This document shows, one piece after another, positions 35,234 to 44,133 of a stretch of 64,000 nt of DNA. The DNA is from Anaerolineales bacterium (lineage in GTDB: Bacteria; Chloroflexota; Anaerolineae; 4572-78; J111). Below the pieces are notes generated by a model. It saw nothing but the letters and a program-made list of their open reading frames with translations. It had not been told where the DNA came from and ran no database searches. The DNA is taken from assembly GCA_015075185.1 (NCBI GenBank), contig JABTUW010000006.1:1-64000 (forward strand). The letters are read 5' to 3'. Made by a program: the position numbers and the translations under genes. Every line of letters begins with the position of its first letter. Positions within the stretch are counted from its first letter, which is position 1.

Positions 35234-35782
35234 ATGTCTTTACCTGAAATGCGGGCCAAAGTAAAGGCCAGTATCTGGCAAGCGGTAGCCCAAAGCGGCG
35301 TGACTCTATCCGGCATCCCTCAGGCCGATATGGATCGCCTAGTTGGGGCTATCACCGATGGTGTTTTAAAGGAAATGGATGATTTCCTGAGCCAGGCCAC
35401 GGGCCAACCGGCAGGGGTGTCGAAAGGGCCAGTGGACGAGGGAGATAATGAAGCGGAAACGATCCTCTGGGAAGGCCGTCCCTTCTTATCACTCAGCGTT
35501 CGTTACCAGATTACCAGTGAACGGGTCCGTATTACCGAGGGGATGGTAGGCAAAGATCGGGAAGACATCGAATTGGTGCGTGTTCAGGATATTGACGTAA
35601 GCCAGGGCATCAGCGAGCGAATGCTGGGGATTGGCGATCTCCACATTCGCAGTCACGATCCGAGCCACCCCACCGCTGTCCTCAATAACATTTCGAATCC
35701 TACGGAAGTCCATGAGATTTTGCGGCGAGCTGTATTAAAGGCCCGCAAAAAGTATAATGTGAGTTTTCGGGAACAAATGTAG
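35234..35782 (+). CDS. small bacterial PH-domain (DUF304/bPH2-like) protein
   Basis: The 182-aa protein has an alpha-helical N-terminus (1-60), a short acidic linker, and from about residue 75 a domain starting LWEGRPFLSLSVRYQITSERVRI that matches the bacterial PH-like (YdbS/DUF304) fold, ending in a charged helix with RRAVLKARKKY. There is no membrane segment, unlike most YdbS proteins. AGGAG precedes the ATG. It is divergent from the large SLATT/SLOG gene with about 200 nt of shared regulatory DNA, so the two may be functionally linked, but this is inference. Confidence 0.78.
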   Translation: MSLPEMRAKVKASIWQAVAQSGVTLSGIPQADMDRLVGAITDGVLKEMDDFLSQATGQPAGVSKGPVDEGDNEAETILWEGRPFLSLSVRYQITSERVRITEGMVGKDREDIELVRVQDIDVSQGISERMLGIGDLHIRSHDPSHPTAVLNNISNPTEVHEILRRAVLKARKKYNVSFREQM

Positions 35783-35865
35783 CTCTCCGTAGAGAGTAGT
35801 CAGTAGCCAGTAATCAGTAGTCAGATAAGAAAAACCTCTGGCTACTGGCTACTGTCCACTTCTCC
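35783..35865. repeat. gtagtcagtagccag-word inverted repeat
   Basis: Tandem words agtagtcagtagccagtaatcagtagtcag are followed after an AT-rich loop by ctggctactggctactg, forming an imperfect hairpin between two convergent genes. It overlaps the last codons of the methyltransferase gene. Confidence 0.8.
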
Positions 35866-36624
35866 ATCTTTCCTCGCTACAAAAATCATCTTCTGGCTGT
35901 GGCTGTGGAACGGCTCAAGGTCATAGCTGCCATAGATTGCTTCCACGCTAAAGCCGCTTGCGCGTAACAGTAGTTCCATTTCATAGCGGTACACAAAGCG
36001 CAGTGAAAAGGGCAGTTGCACCCGGCGGACCAACCCCTCTTCGTCAATCTCATCTAAAATATAAGTCAGGTGGCGCATCTGTTCGGCCAGATCAATCTCG
36101 TGCCGCCAGTACCACTGCACGGTGCGCCCGGTTAAGTCGTCAACGGTTTCGCTTTCAAAGTAGAGGCGACCGTCAGCTTCGGCCAGCAGGGCCGGGTCAG
36201 GGTAAAAAATGTCAATGATAAGCCGGCCGGCCGGCTGCAAATGGCGTCGAAGCGCGCGCAGGGTCGCAAGCTGGTCGTCTACGGTATGATTGTGCAGAAA
36301 AGTGTTGAGGGGAATAAAAGCCAGGGCAAAATTCTTCTGAGGCAGGTCAAAGTCGCGCATATCGGCCTGGTGCAGGCTGACTCGGCGAGTCAAGCCGGCC
36401 GATTTTATTTTGGCGCGGGCGGCGTCGAGCGCGACGGGGGACAAATCAAGGCCGGTGAGGGTATGCCCGGCTTCGGCCAGGGGCACTAATAACCGCCCCG
36501 TGCCACAACCCACCTCTAAAATCGGCCCCGCTGTTGTCTCGGTCAAGGTTTGCCACATGGGCCAATCCTCGTCCAGGGCGCCATAGAGCAGGTCGTAATA
36601 CCTGGCGATTAAATCCAGGCTCAT
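35842..36624 (-). CDS. class I SAM-dependent methyltransferase
   Basis: The 260-aa Rossmann methyltransferase has motif I LEVGCGTGRLLVPLAEAG, an acidic residue at the end of strand 2 (LDLSPVALDAAR), motif VSLHQADMRDFDLP and LAFIPLNTFLH. It closely follows the methyltransferase-25 type that acts on small molecules. The substrate is unknown. Its ATG overlaps the stop of the upstream histidine kinase gene by 4 nt (ATGA), so the two are translationally coupled. The last residues (VDSSQ) are encoded by the following repeat. Confidence 0.88.
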   Translation of the reverse strand: MSLDLIARYYDLLYGALDEDWPMWQTLTETTAGPILEVGCGTGRLLVPLAEAGHTLTGLDLSPVALDAARAKIKSAGLTRRVSLHQADMRDFDLPQKNFALAFIPLNTFLHNHTVDDQLATLRALRRHLQPAGRLIIDIFYPDPALLAEADGRLYFESETVDDLTGRTVQWYWRHEIDLAEQMRHLTYILDEIDEEGLVRRVQLPFSLRFVYRYEMELLLRASGFSVEAIYGSYDLEPFHSHSQKMIFVARKDGEVDSSQ

Positions 36625-38723
36625 TCTTCTGGTTCTGCGGGGGGCGAGATAAGGGGAATGGTGAGATAGAAGGTGCTGCCCAGGCCGGCAACGCCTTCAC
36701 TGTGGACGGAGATAGAGCCGCCATGCGCTTCGGCGGCCAGCTTACAAAAGGCCAGGCCCAGGCCGACCCCGGTCGGCGCATTCAGGGAGTGATCCACCCG
36801 GGAAAATTTATTGAAAATGTGGGCCTGGTCGGCTTTGCTAATGCCCGCACCGTTATCTTTAACGGCAAAACGGAGGGTCTCCCCCTTGAGCGTGGTAGTG
36901 AGAGAAACCTGACCCTGAATGGGAGTGTATTTGATGGCATTATCAACCAGATTGATCAGGACGCGCCGGATCATGCTCCGGTCAATCCAGACTTCGGGGA
37001 GGTTTTCCGGGAGGGGTTTAAAAATAAGCTCCATTTCCTTGGACTGGGCGCGGGGCGCCACTTGGTCTTTGACAGCTTGAAGGGTTTCTTCCAGGTTGAC
37101 CATGCTGCGCTGCAAGTAAATTTCACCCGCTTCCAGGCGACCCACGTCCAGCATCGAGTCGATTAAATCCCGGACTTCTTGGCCGCTGCGCTGGGCCAGG
37201 GTCAAAAAATTGCGAAGCCTGGGATTTTCCTCAAGAGAGGTGACGAGCATGGGCAGCAGTTCAATCATATTGATGAGATTACCCACCGGCCCGCGTAGGT
37301 CGTGCACCAGCATGGCGATTAAATCCTGGCGCATGCGCTCGCTTTCTTTGCGGGTTGAAATATCCCGGCCAACCCATTGGACACATTCCTTGCCAGCATA
37401 CTGGACATGCCGGGCATTTATTTCTAATGAAAGAGGCTGGCGGTAAGCGTCGAGTATGTCTAATTCCAGCAATACTTCTCGCCAGGCTCGTAAGCGCCGG
37501 GTATTTTCCAGCAAGCAGTCTCGCAACTGGCGGTCAATCAACAAAATATTGCTGCCGATCAATGCTTCTTTTGCCCGCCGCAGCATCTGGCAAGCTTTCC
37601 GGTTAACGCTGAGAATTTGGCCCTGATAGTCGGTAATCACAATCATATCCGCACTATCTTCAAAAAGGATGGTATAACTATCCTCCAGGTTGCGCAAAAG
37701 GGTGACGGCCTGAGCATTAGCTACTGCCGTAGCGGCCTGGTCGGCAAAAGCGGCGACCTCGCTCACATTTTCTTCGGTATAATTGTTCACGGTATAGCTA
37801 TCCACGGTTAGCATGCCAATAACTTCATCATGCGCAATTAAGGGCGCGCCAATCCAACTGCGTACTTTTTTGGAGGAGGAACTTTTTTTCCAACTCGGCT
37901 CGGCGTCAACATCGCTGATCAAGACGGGCCTTTTCTGCACGACCGCGCGGTAGTTAGGTCCGTCTTGGCCCAAGGGCACGGTAACTTTAAGCGCATCTCT
38001 CATATCCTCAAACCCGCGCGCGGCTCGAACAGAAAGAACCTCACCTTCCAGCAACATGATGGCGCTGCTATCATAATCAACCACCAGGGCCAACTGTTCT
38101 AAAACGAGATCAAGCGCTTCCTTTAAGTCAAGTGTGGAATTGATAGTTCGGGCGACGGAGACCAACGTGTCGGCCAAGCGATGACGATGCTGTTCAATTT
38201 TAAAGAGGCGGGCATTGGCAATGGCAAAGGCGGCCTGATCGGCAATAATGCGGAGCATGGCCAGGTCGTCCTCGTCAAAGTAATTGGGCTGAGTCGCCGT
38301 AACGGTGAGCACCCCAATAAGCTGTTCCGGCAGTCGAATAGGCACGGAAATAGCGCTGCCTGATCTGGAGAGGATGGAAGCCTCGTCATCTTTATACCAA
38401 CGTTCGTCAGCCTCAGTGTCTTTAATCAGGACATCTTCTTGGTGTTTTATGACCCAGGCGACCAAGCCCCGATCCAGGATAGCCTCCAGGACTGGCCGGC
38501 TGCGCTGCTGAACGCTAAAGTTATCCTGGATAGAAAATAAGTTTTCAACCCTGCCCTGGGCATCAAGCAGGAAGAGACTGGCATTATGAGCGCCAACGGA
38601 GGCGACAGTGGCAGAGAGAACTCGCTGCAATACCTGGTCAATTTCAAGCCGAGCACTGAACTCGCGCGTAACCAGATATAAAAGGTCTAGCCGTGAACGA
38701 ATTCGAGGCGTATCAAGCCGCAT
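36621..38723 (-). CDS. GAF-GAF-PAS sensor histidine kinase (cytoplasmic)
   Basis: The 700-aa kinase has no membrane segment. Domains in order are GAF (about 20-165), GAF (about 185-335), PAS (about 345-450), HisKA (about 465-530, acceptor His in MLVHDLRGP) and HATPase_c (about 575-690, N box NLVDNAIKYTP, G boxes DNGAGIS and GVGLGLAF). It should sense a small ligand or redox signal and autophosphorylate on His. No response regulator is adjacent; the receiver protein at 62161 is a remote candidate. It is coupled to a methyltransferase gene through an ATGA overlap. Confidence 0.9.
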   Translation of the reverse strand: MRLDTPRIRSRLDLLYLVTREFSARLEIDQVLQRVLSATVASVGAHNASLFLLDAQGRVENLFSIQDNFSVQQRSRPVLEAILDRGLVAWVIKHQEDVLIKDTEADERWYKDDEASILSRSGSAISVPIRLPEQLIGVLTVTATQPNYFDEDDLAMLRIIADQAAFAIANARLFKIEQHRHRLADTLVSVARTINSTLDLKEALDLVLEQLALVVDYDSSAIMLLEGEVLSVRAARGFEDMRDALKVTVPLGQDGPNYRAVVQKRPVLISDVDAEPSWKKSSSSKKVRSWIGAPLIAHDEVIGMLTVDSYTVNNYTEENVSEVAAFADQAATAVANAQAVTLLRNLEDSYTILFEDSADMIVITDYQGQILSVNRKACQMLRRAKEALIGSNILLIDRQLRDCLLENTRRLRAWREVLLELDILDAYRQPLSLEINARHVQYAGKECVQWVGRDISTRKESERMRQDLIAMLVHDLRGPVGNLINMIELLPMLVTSLEENPRLRNFLTLAQRSGQEVRDLIDSMLDVGRLEAGEIYLQRSMVNLEETLQAVKDQVAPRAQSKEMELIFKPLPENLPEVWIDRSMIRRVLINLVDNAIKYTPIQGQVSLTTTLKGETLRFAVKDNGAGISKADQAHIFNKFSRVDHSLNAPTGVGLGLAFCKLAAEAHGGSISVHSEGVAGLGSTFYLTIPLISPPAEPEE

Positions 38724-38874
38724 AACTTTGCCTTGAGGTAAAATTTGTTAATGTGTCAGGGTGGATAAAAGCCTATTTGAAAACAGGAGTCACAGTTCCT
38801 TTGCCATTGGCGTGGCCGGTCTAAGAATCCCCACATGACCTTTCGCTAATGTTCTAAAGCGCTGAAACGCTGCT

Positions 38875-40320
38875 TTACTTAAAGCTGCTCGCTTTCATGA
38901 ACATCGTCGCCGGCAGATTAAAGCCGTGATTTCTCAAAGTAGGCTCACACTTGGGGCGCAAGCCAGCCGGTTCATGCTCCCCGATAACTTTGCCCTCTTC
39001 TTCGCCTTTTTCCACAAACTTAAAGATATCGGTCAAAACAGGCGTATCGCCTTCAATACCCTGGACTTCCGTGATATAGGTGATTTTGCGCGAGCCATCC
39101 CGCAGCCGGTTGACCTGAACAATCAAATTAATGGCTTTGGCAATCTGGGTGCGGACAACCGTCAGCGGGAGATCAACCCCGGCCATCAACACCAGCGTTT
39201 CCAGGCGAGAAATACAATCGCGGGGGCTGTTGGAGTGGACGGTTGTCATACTGCCGTCATGGCCGGTGTTCATCGCTTGCAGCATGTCCAGTGTTTCGCC
39301 GCTGCGGCACTCGCCGACGACAATGCGTTCGGGCCGCATGCGCAAGGCATTGACCACGCAGTCACGGACGGTAATAATGCCAGGGCTATCCGGGGTAGGC
39401 TTTTTAGTTTCCAGGCGGATCACATTTCGCTGCTTAAATTGCAGCTCAGCCGCATCTTCGATGGTCACGGTCCGCTCGCCATCGGGAATATAGCCGGAAA
39501 GGCAGTTGATCAATGTTGTTTTACCAGAGCCGGTGCCGCCCGACACAATAATGTTCATCCGGGAAACCACGCACGCCTGCAAAAAGTCCGCCATAGATGA
39601 GGTGAGCGAGCCAAAACTGATCAGGTTGTCCATCGTCAACCTCTCTTTGGCAAATTTGCGGATGGTGATGTTCGGGCCGTCAATAGCACAAGGCCGCAGA
39701 ACTGCATTTACCCGCGAGCCATCAGGCAGGCGAGCATCAACCAGGGGATGGTCGGCGTCGGCCATGCGCCCCAGGGGTTTGACAATCCGCTTGATGACCC
39801 GTTCCACATGGTCATCATCTAGAAATTTGTAGCCGGACTCAACCAGCCCTTTGCCTTTGAGTTCGACAAAAACAATAAAAGGGCTGTTGACCATAATTTC
39901 GCTGATGGCATCTGATCTGACAAATACTTCAAGCGGCCCATAACCAAAGATTTCGTCCAGGACATTGTTGTAAAATTGCTCCTCGGTGACATCAGAGGGA
40001 ATTTTAATATTGGCCCGCTGCAGCGCTTGCTGATAACGCTCCCGAATAACCTGCTCCCGTTCAGCCGTGCGAGGCAGCGGCAGGTCTAACGGCACATCCG
40101 GGGCGATAGATTTGCGTAGATTGTCGGCCAGCCATAATTGCAGCCGCAGCCGTTCGGCTCGTCCGGCGCTAATAAAACCACGCTGCATGGGCGTGTCGGG
40201 CGGTGTCGGCTGTTCCAGCGGAATAATCAGGTTACCCGGCGCGGGGGCCGGTTTGACTTCTTCTTTAGGCTGGCTTTCTTTGACCCGCTTCAGGCTGGAT
40301 AGAGAAGAAACGTTGCTCAT
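38875..40320 (-). CDS. CpaF/TadA-type secretion ATPase
   Basis: The 481-aa hexameric ATPase of the type II/IV secretion superfamily powers Tad/Flp-type pili. It has an N-terminal region with EEQFYNNVLDEIFGYGPLE, a Walker A GGTGSGKTT (261-269), an Asp box EDAAEL, Walker B-like RPERIVVGE and a His box HDGSMTTVHSNSP. RBS AAGGAG lies 8 nt before the ATG. No other tad/cpa genes are in the window, so it is either an orphan or serves a machine encoded elsewhere. The C-terminal 40 residues beyond the core are specific to this protein. Confidence 0.9.
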   Translation of the reverse strand: MSNVSSLSSLKRVKESQPKEEVKPAPAPGNLIIPLEQPTPPDTPMQRGFISAGRAERLRLQLWLADNLRKSIAPDVPLDLPLPRTAEREQVIRERYQQALQRANIKIPSDVTEEQFYNNVLDEIFGYGPLEVFVRSDAISEIMVNSPFIVFVELKGKGLVESGYKFLDDDHVERVIKRIVKPLGRMADADHPLVDARLPDGSRVNAVLRPCAIDGPNITIRKFAKERLTMDNLISFGSLTSSMADFLQACVVSRMNIIVSGGTGSGKTTLINCLSGYIPDGERTVTIEDAAELQFKQRNVIRLETKKPTPDSPGIITVRDCVVNALRMRPERIVVGECRSGETLDMLQAMNTGHDGSMTTVHSNSPRDCISRLETLVLMAGVDLPLTVVRTQIAKAINLIVQVNRLRDGSRKITYITEVQGIEGDTPVLTDIFKFVEKGEEEGKVIGEHEPAGLRPKCEPTLRNHGFNLPATMFMKASSFK

Positions 40321-40540
40321 TAGGTGACTCCTTGTAGATGTTGGCAGAAATGAATTTCGGTGATGGGGTCTGCCCCTACCGGGCTAGGTAACTCCTGAAC
40401 ACGTTAATTATAGCATGACTCGTCAAGGGGACATAGTAGCTTAAGGTACTAATTTTGCCTCGGCGGTGAGGTCCACTTTAGTATAAAAATTTGGTAATCC
40501 CGGCCTGGAAAAATGCGTCGCGCCCGGATAGTTGCCCATT

Positions 40541-42220
40541 TTATTTTTGCAGCCAGGTTTCGACCAGTGGTTCAACACCCCGGCCCGAAACCTGTTCGAT
40601 CACGGCAAATAAGTCATCAGGCTGGGCAATTTTGTACTTGTGCTCGGCAAAATAGGTCTGCATAATCTTAAAGTAAGTCTCATCGCCCACCTCCTGGCGC
40701 AGGGCATTAAAAAAAAGCGGCCCCTTGCCATAGACAATCGCTCCGTACTGGCCCTCTGAAAAATCGGCCACTGGCCCCATCACGGCCCGATCTAGCCCCT
40801 GGCTTTTGGCCTGCTCATACGGCCCCGAAAAGAATGCTCTCACGATCTCTTTCGCAGGTTCCGCTCCCGCAATCGCCTCCCAGTAAATCAGGGTGCTGTA
40901 ATTAGTCAACGACTCGTCGAGCCAGGGGGTATCCACCTGATCGTTGCCGACCATACTGTACCACCACTGGTGAGCCACTTCATGGGCCGTTGCATGCTCA
41001 AAAAAACCGCCTGTATCATCATACATCCACTGTGATACGACCACCACTCCCGGATACTCCACCCCGCCGGCCCTCGTCGGCGTGGCCGCCACATCGAACT
41101 CGGCGTAGGGGTAGCGGCCAAACCGCTCGTTGAACACCCGCAGCGAGTCGGCGGCGTAGCGCAGGGCTAATTTGCCCCCCTCCGCCATTTCAGGCGGGTA
41201 GTAGCTGTTAACCACGGTACCTTCCACCGTCTGGCTGATCACGGCGAAGTCGGCCCGGGCCACGATATAAAAATCGCGCATCGGCCCGGAGACCAGGGAA
41301 AGGGTTTGGCTGCCGTCGGAGTTAGACCTGTTTTGTAACAAACTGCCCGAAGCGGCAACTACCAGCGGCTGCGGCGTGGTCAGTTCGACCTGGTAGAGCG
41401 AAGTATCCAGGTAGGTGGCGTCGCCATAGGACGGTGGGATCTCGATATTCCAGCCCGTTTCGTCGTATACGGCAATTGCCGGGTAAAATCCGGCCAGGGC
41501 AATCGTATTTTCGCTGGCAGAAAAGATATTGTAGCCCTGTTGGGTTTGCCCAGGCACATCAGCCTGAAAACTCAAAGTGATGTCGGCAGCCGCACCAGGC
41601 CGCAGTGGTTGTCTCAACGGGATCCGCAAAGCTGAATTTTTTGCCTTCAGTTCGGGCCGGACTGGTTGGCCGTCAACGACAACGGTACCAATGCTCATTT
41701 TGCCGTCGTAACCGGGCAGGTTGGGGTAAAGGCGAAAGTAGACTTCGGAGAGGGGCACATTTTCCGTATTGGTATAGCGGACCTGCTCCAGACCCTTTAA
41801 GTGTAGACTCTCCTCGCTCAGCGGCCTATCTTTAGGCCATTCCAGTTCAACTTCCAGATAATAGCGGCTGGCTCCCGCCGCAGCAACACTCTCTACATCG
41901 GCGGCAAACTCCGGCAGCATAGCCTGCCGGTAGGGAGCTAAATCGGCAAAATCGAATGCGACCGGCGCAGCAAGATCAGCCTCCACAGTAACCGGCGGGT
42001 TGGTGGCTGGCGGTGGTGATGATGGTGAGGGGGTTGGGAGTACAGAGGTCGGAGATGTAGTGGGAGAGAGCAAGGGAGTCGGGGAAGGCTGGCGGGTTGG
42101 TGCGGGCGTTGCCGTTGGTTCAGACACATTGGCGACAAGTGTGCAGGCCAACATACCCAGTGAGAAAACAATAATAATGAGAAGAAGCGCTTTAACAGAC
42201 TTACTGAATGGATTGTGCAT
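40541..42220 (-). CDS. M1-like zinc metallopeptidase lipoprotein
   Basis: The 559-aa lipoprotein has a signal peptide ending in the lipobox LGMLAC, a Pro/Thr-rich linker (about 35-75), a beta-rich N-terminal domain and a gluzincin catalytic domain with His413-Glu-x-x-His417 and Glu436 (HEVAHQWW, then WLDES 19 residues after the second His). M1 family aminopeptidases carry the GAMEN exopeptidase motif before the zinc site; here the matching stretch reads AGGVEYPG, so the specificity may differ. It is exported and anchored to the membrane. A paralogue lies at 44875-46422 in the same orientation. Confidence 0.88.
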   Translation of the reverse strand: MHNPFSKSVKALLLIIIVFSLGMLACTLVANVSEPTATPAPTRQPSPTPLLSPTTSPTSVLPTPSPSSPPPATNPPVTVEADLAAPVAFDFADLAPYRQAMLPEFAADVESVAAAGASRYYLEVELEWPKDRPLSEESLHLKGLEQVRYTNTENVPLSEVYFRLYPNLPGYDGKMSIGTVVVDGQPVRPELKAKNSALRIPLRQPLRPGAAADITLSFQADVPGQTQQGYNIFSASENTIALAGFYPAIAVYDETGWNIEIPPSYGDATYLDTSLYQVELTTPQPLVVAASGSLLQNRSNSDGSQTLSLVSGPMRDFYIVARADFAVISQTVEGTVVNSYYPPEMAEGGKLALRYAADSLRVFNERFGRYPYAEFDVAATPTRAGGVEYPGVVVVSQWMYDDTGGFFEHATAHEVAHQWWYSMVGNDQVDTPWLDESLTNYSTLIYWEAIAGAEPAKEIVRAFFSGPYEQAKSQGLDRAVMGPVADFSEGQYGAIVYGKGPLFFNALRQEVGDETYFKIMQTYFAEHKYKIAQPDDLFAVIEQVSGRGVEPLVETWLQK

Positions 42221-42372
42221 AGCGTATCATTATAGCCAATCTCCCCAAAGCTCGAAATGACCCCGGCTGTGTTGGGGTTTCCATTCCTGCGCTTGTGATT
42301 TGTTCTTCAGGATGTTAAAATGTCCGGCATTATTGTCTGAACTTTGATATCTTGTTTAGTTTGGAGGAATGG

Positions 42373-43215
42373 ATGACGCTTGAGCGTGATGAAAGTGGAC
42401 GCCTGCACATTGTTTCGCCGCTGATGGGCGAGTCGCTAATGGACAAATCGCTGCTGGCCAGCACCGACACCGGCCCGGTTTACCGCCCCCTGCCCGACCT
42501 GACGGTAGTTAAAGTAGGCGGGCAGAGTGTCATTGATCGCGGGCGCAGCGCCCTGCTGCCCATTTTGGATGAATTGGTCGCTGCCCGGCAGTCGCATAAA
42601 ATTGTTATCACCACAGGAGGTGGCACTCGCGCCCGTCACGCCTACGCCATAGCGATGGATTTGGGTATGCCGACCGGGGTGATGGCCCGCCTGGGTTCCA
42701 GCATCAGCGAGCAAAATGCGCTGATGGTGGCGGTGTTGTTGAGCCAGCGCGGTGGCATCAAAATTGGGCATGACGATTTGCCCAAGCTGGCCCAATACCT
42801 GACCCTGGGCTGCCTGCCGGTGGTCCATGCCATGCCGCCCTACGGCCTGTTCGAGCGGCCCCCGGCTTTGGGCCGCATCCCCCCCCACCGTACCGACGCC
42901 GGGGCTTTCCTGTTGGCTGAGGTTATGGGCGCGCGGCGCTGCATTTTAATTAAAGATGAGCATGGACTTTACACCGCCGACCCTAAAAAGGATCCGGCGG
43001 CCCACTTCATCCCGGAGATAGAGGTCAACGAGCTGCTGGCCCGCGATCTGGAAGATTTGGCTGTGGAGCGCAGCATGCTCGAAGCGTTGCGCGATGCCCG
43101 CAGCCTGCATGAAGTTTTCATTGTCAACGGCCTGGAAAACGGCAACATCACCCGCGCCATCGCCGGGGAGCAGGTTGGCACACGAATTTATAAAAAGGTA
43201 GACGGTAGTCGGTAG
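42373..43215 (+). CDS. molybdenum storage protein-like amino-acid-kinase-fold protein
   Basis: The 280-aa protein has the UMP-kinase-like fold. Its motifs KVGGQSVIDRGRSA (47-60), ITTGGGTRARHAYAIA, RLGSSISEQNA, IPPHRTDAGAFLLAE, IKDEHGLYTADPKKDP and VNGLENGNITRAIAGEQVGT closely follow the subunits of the Azotobacter Mo/W-storage protein, which packs polyoxomolybdate clusters in an ATP-dependent cage. Azotobacter uses two subunits; only one gene is seen here. The ATG at 42373 is chosen because GGAGG lies 5 nt upstream; a TTG at 42352 is rejected. A DUF134 regulator lies close by. An ordinary kinase role cannot be excluded. Confidence 0.82.
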   Translation: MTLERDESGRLHIVSPLMGESLMDKSLLASTDTGPVYRPLPDLTVVKVGGQSVIDRGRSALLPILDELVAARQSHKIVITTGGGTRARHAYAIAMDLGMPTGVMARLGSSISEQNALMVAVLLSQRGGIKIGHDDLPKLAQYLTLGCLPVVHAMPPYGLFERPPALGRIPPHRTDAGAFLLAEVMGARRCILIKDEHGLYTADPKKDPAAHFIPEIEVNELLARDLEDLAVERSMLEALRDARSLHEVFIVNGLENGNITRAIAGEQVGTRIYKKVDGSR

Positions 43216-43245
43216 ACAGTAGACGGGGGGTACCGTTCATTGTCT
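43197..43245. repeat. gtagacagtagacgg-word repeat
   Basis: gtagacggtagtcggtagacagtagacgg is followed by the partly complementary attgtctacta. It begins at the 3' end of the Mo-storage-like gene and supplies its last residues (VDGSR). The same words appear at 56474-56565 between nuoK and nuoL. Confidence 0.75.
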
Positions 43246-43295
43246 ACTAGATAACGCTCATGATAAGGGTTTGAGTGATTGAAGTCCCACTATTG

Positions 43296-43370
43296 GACGC
43301 GGATTAAACGGATAAAACGGATTTTAAGTCATTTTTATCCGAAAAATCCGTCGAATCCGCGTCCATTCCC
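43296..43370. repeat. ggacgcggattaaacggat-word inverted repeat
   Basis: ggacgcggattaaacggataaaacgg faces ccgaaaaatccgtcgaatccgcgtcc around an AT-rich loop. The outer ggacgcggatt / aatccgcgtcc arms are a perfect 11-bp pair. It lies between the convergent Mo-storage-like and DUF134 genes and could act as a bidirectional terminator. Confidence 0.8.
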
Positions 43371-43401
43371 CTCGAGTCTTATTGCGAAGATTATCTACCG
43401 T

Positions 43402-43809
43402 CTACTTTTCCCGGATAGTTGGACTGCCGCACTGGGGACAGGTTTGTGGCTGGCCCTGGCCGCTGCCGTGAACAATGTCCCAGTCATAGCCGCACCCGGC
43501 GCAGTGCCAGCGGACGACCATCACCCGAAAGGTGCCGCCTTCGATGTGCAGGGCCGCCCCGTTGACCAGAGCCAGGGTGACTTTGCGTCGGGCCTCAGTC
43601 ACCAGGCGTTGGAAGGTGGAGCGGGAGACGCTCATTTGCGCGGCGGCCTCGGCCTGGTGCTGACCTTCCAGGTCGGCCAGGCGCAGCGCCTCCAACTCCT
43701 CGTGCAGCAGCACGACCTGCTCCAATGTTTCCAGCGGCAGGCCGACAGGTTTAAAAATGGCCGGCTGGGGTTCGCGGTGCAGGCGACGCCACTTGCGCGG
43801 GCGGGGCAT
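43402..43809 (-). CDS. DUF134-family helix-turn-helix protein with C-terminal zinc ribbon
   Basis: The 135-aa protein starts MPRPRKWRRL, the hallmark of the DUF134 family, and has a sigma-like HTH (about 45-80, LEALRLADLEGQHQAEAAAQM, VSRSTFQRLV). A C-terminal extension carries two Cys pairs (CAGC and CPQC) likely to bind zinc. DUF134 proteins are often encoded beside dinitrogenase iron-molybdenum-cofactor (NifX-like) proteins. Here it is 5 nt after a small gene of unknown function and near a Mo-storage-like gene. It is probably the regulator that acts at the dyad at 44085-44114. Confidence 0.87.
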   Translation of the reverse strand: MPRPRKWRRLHREPQPAIFKPVGLPLETLEQVVLLHEELEALRLADLEGQHQAEAAAQMSVSRSTFQRLVTEARRKVTLALVNGAALHIEGGTFRVMVVRWHCAGCGYDWDIVHGSGQGQPQTCPQCGSPTIREK

Positions 43810-43814
43810 GGGGG

Positions 43815-44060
43815 TTAGTCCCCGGACTGGTGTCTGCGGCGACGGCGCTCGCCCTTACCCTGGCCTTTGGTTTCGTCGCCGCCTTGGGGTAGAATTACAA
43901 CTTCAGCGCCAACACTTTGAGCAATCGCTTCCAACTCGCTGCGGCGCACGTGGGGCTTGAAAACTTTCAGGTCGCTGCCTTCAACGCCAATAATCGCAAA
44001 GCGAGGACGACCGGCTAACTCACCAACATGATGGCGCTCGCGGACAAAAATCTTAGCCAT
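43815..44060 (-). CDS. small protein of unknown function upstream of the DUF134 gene
   Basis: The 81-aa protein is not recognised. The first 60 residues (MAKIFVRERHHVGELAGRP through EVVILPQGG) alternate strands and a helix and look folded. The tail is very basic (GQGKGERRRRRHQ), possibly for nucleic acid or anion binding. AAGGA lies upstream of the ATG, and the gene is followed after 5 nt by DUF134, so they should share a transcript. It diverges from a TiaS-like gene across a 12-bp dyad. Confidence 0.7.
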   Translation of the reverse strand: MAKIFVRERHHVGELAGRPRFAIIGVEGSDLKVFKPHVRRSELEAIAQSVGAEVVILPQGGDETKGQGKGERRRRRHQSGD

Positions 44061-44084
44061 GTTTGATTTTTCCTTTTTTCCAAA

Positions 44085-44114
44085 AATAGTTTTGGGTATA
44101 TGCCCAAAACTATT
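44085..44114. promoter_or_regulatory. perfect 12-bp dyad between divergent genes, likely operator
   Basis: aatagttttggg (44085-44096), tatatg, and cccaaaactatt (44103-44114) form an exact inverted repeat midway between the start codons at 44060 (minus) and 44134 (plus). With only 73 nt between the genes, it must overlap the transcription or translation start signals of both. The DUF134 HTH protein is the obvious candidate to bind it; this is an inference. Confidence 0.75.
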
Positions 44115-44133
44115 ATACCGGAGGATTTAATTG

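Noticed and set aside
38875-40320. Complete Tad pilus locus
   Set aside because: Only the ATPase is present; neighbours are a kinase and a peptidase with no pilin, TadB/C or secretin.
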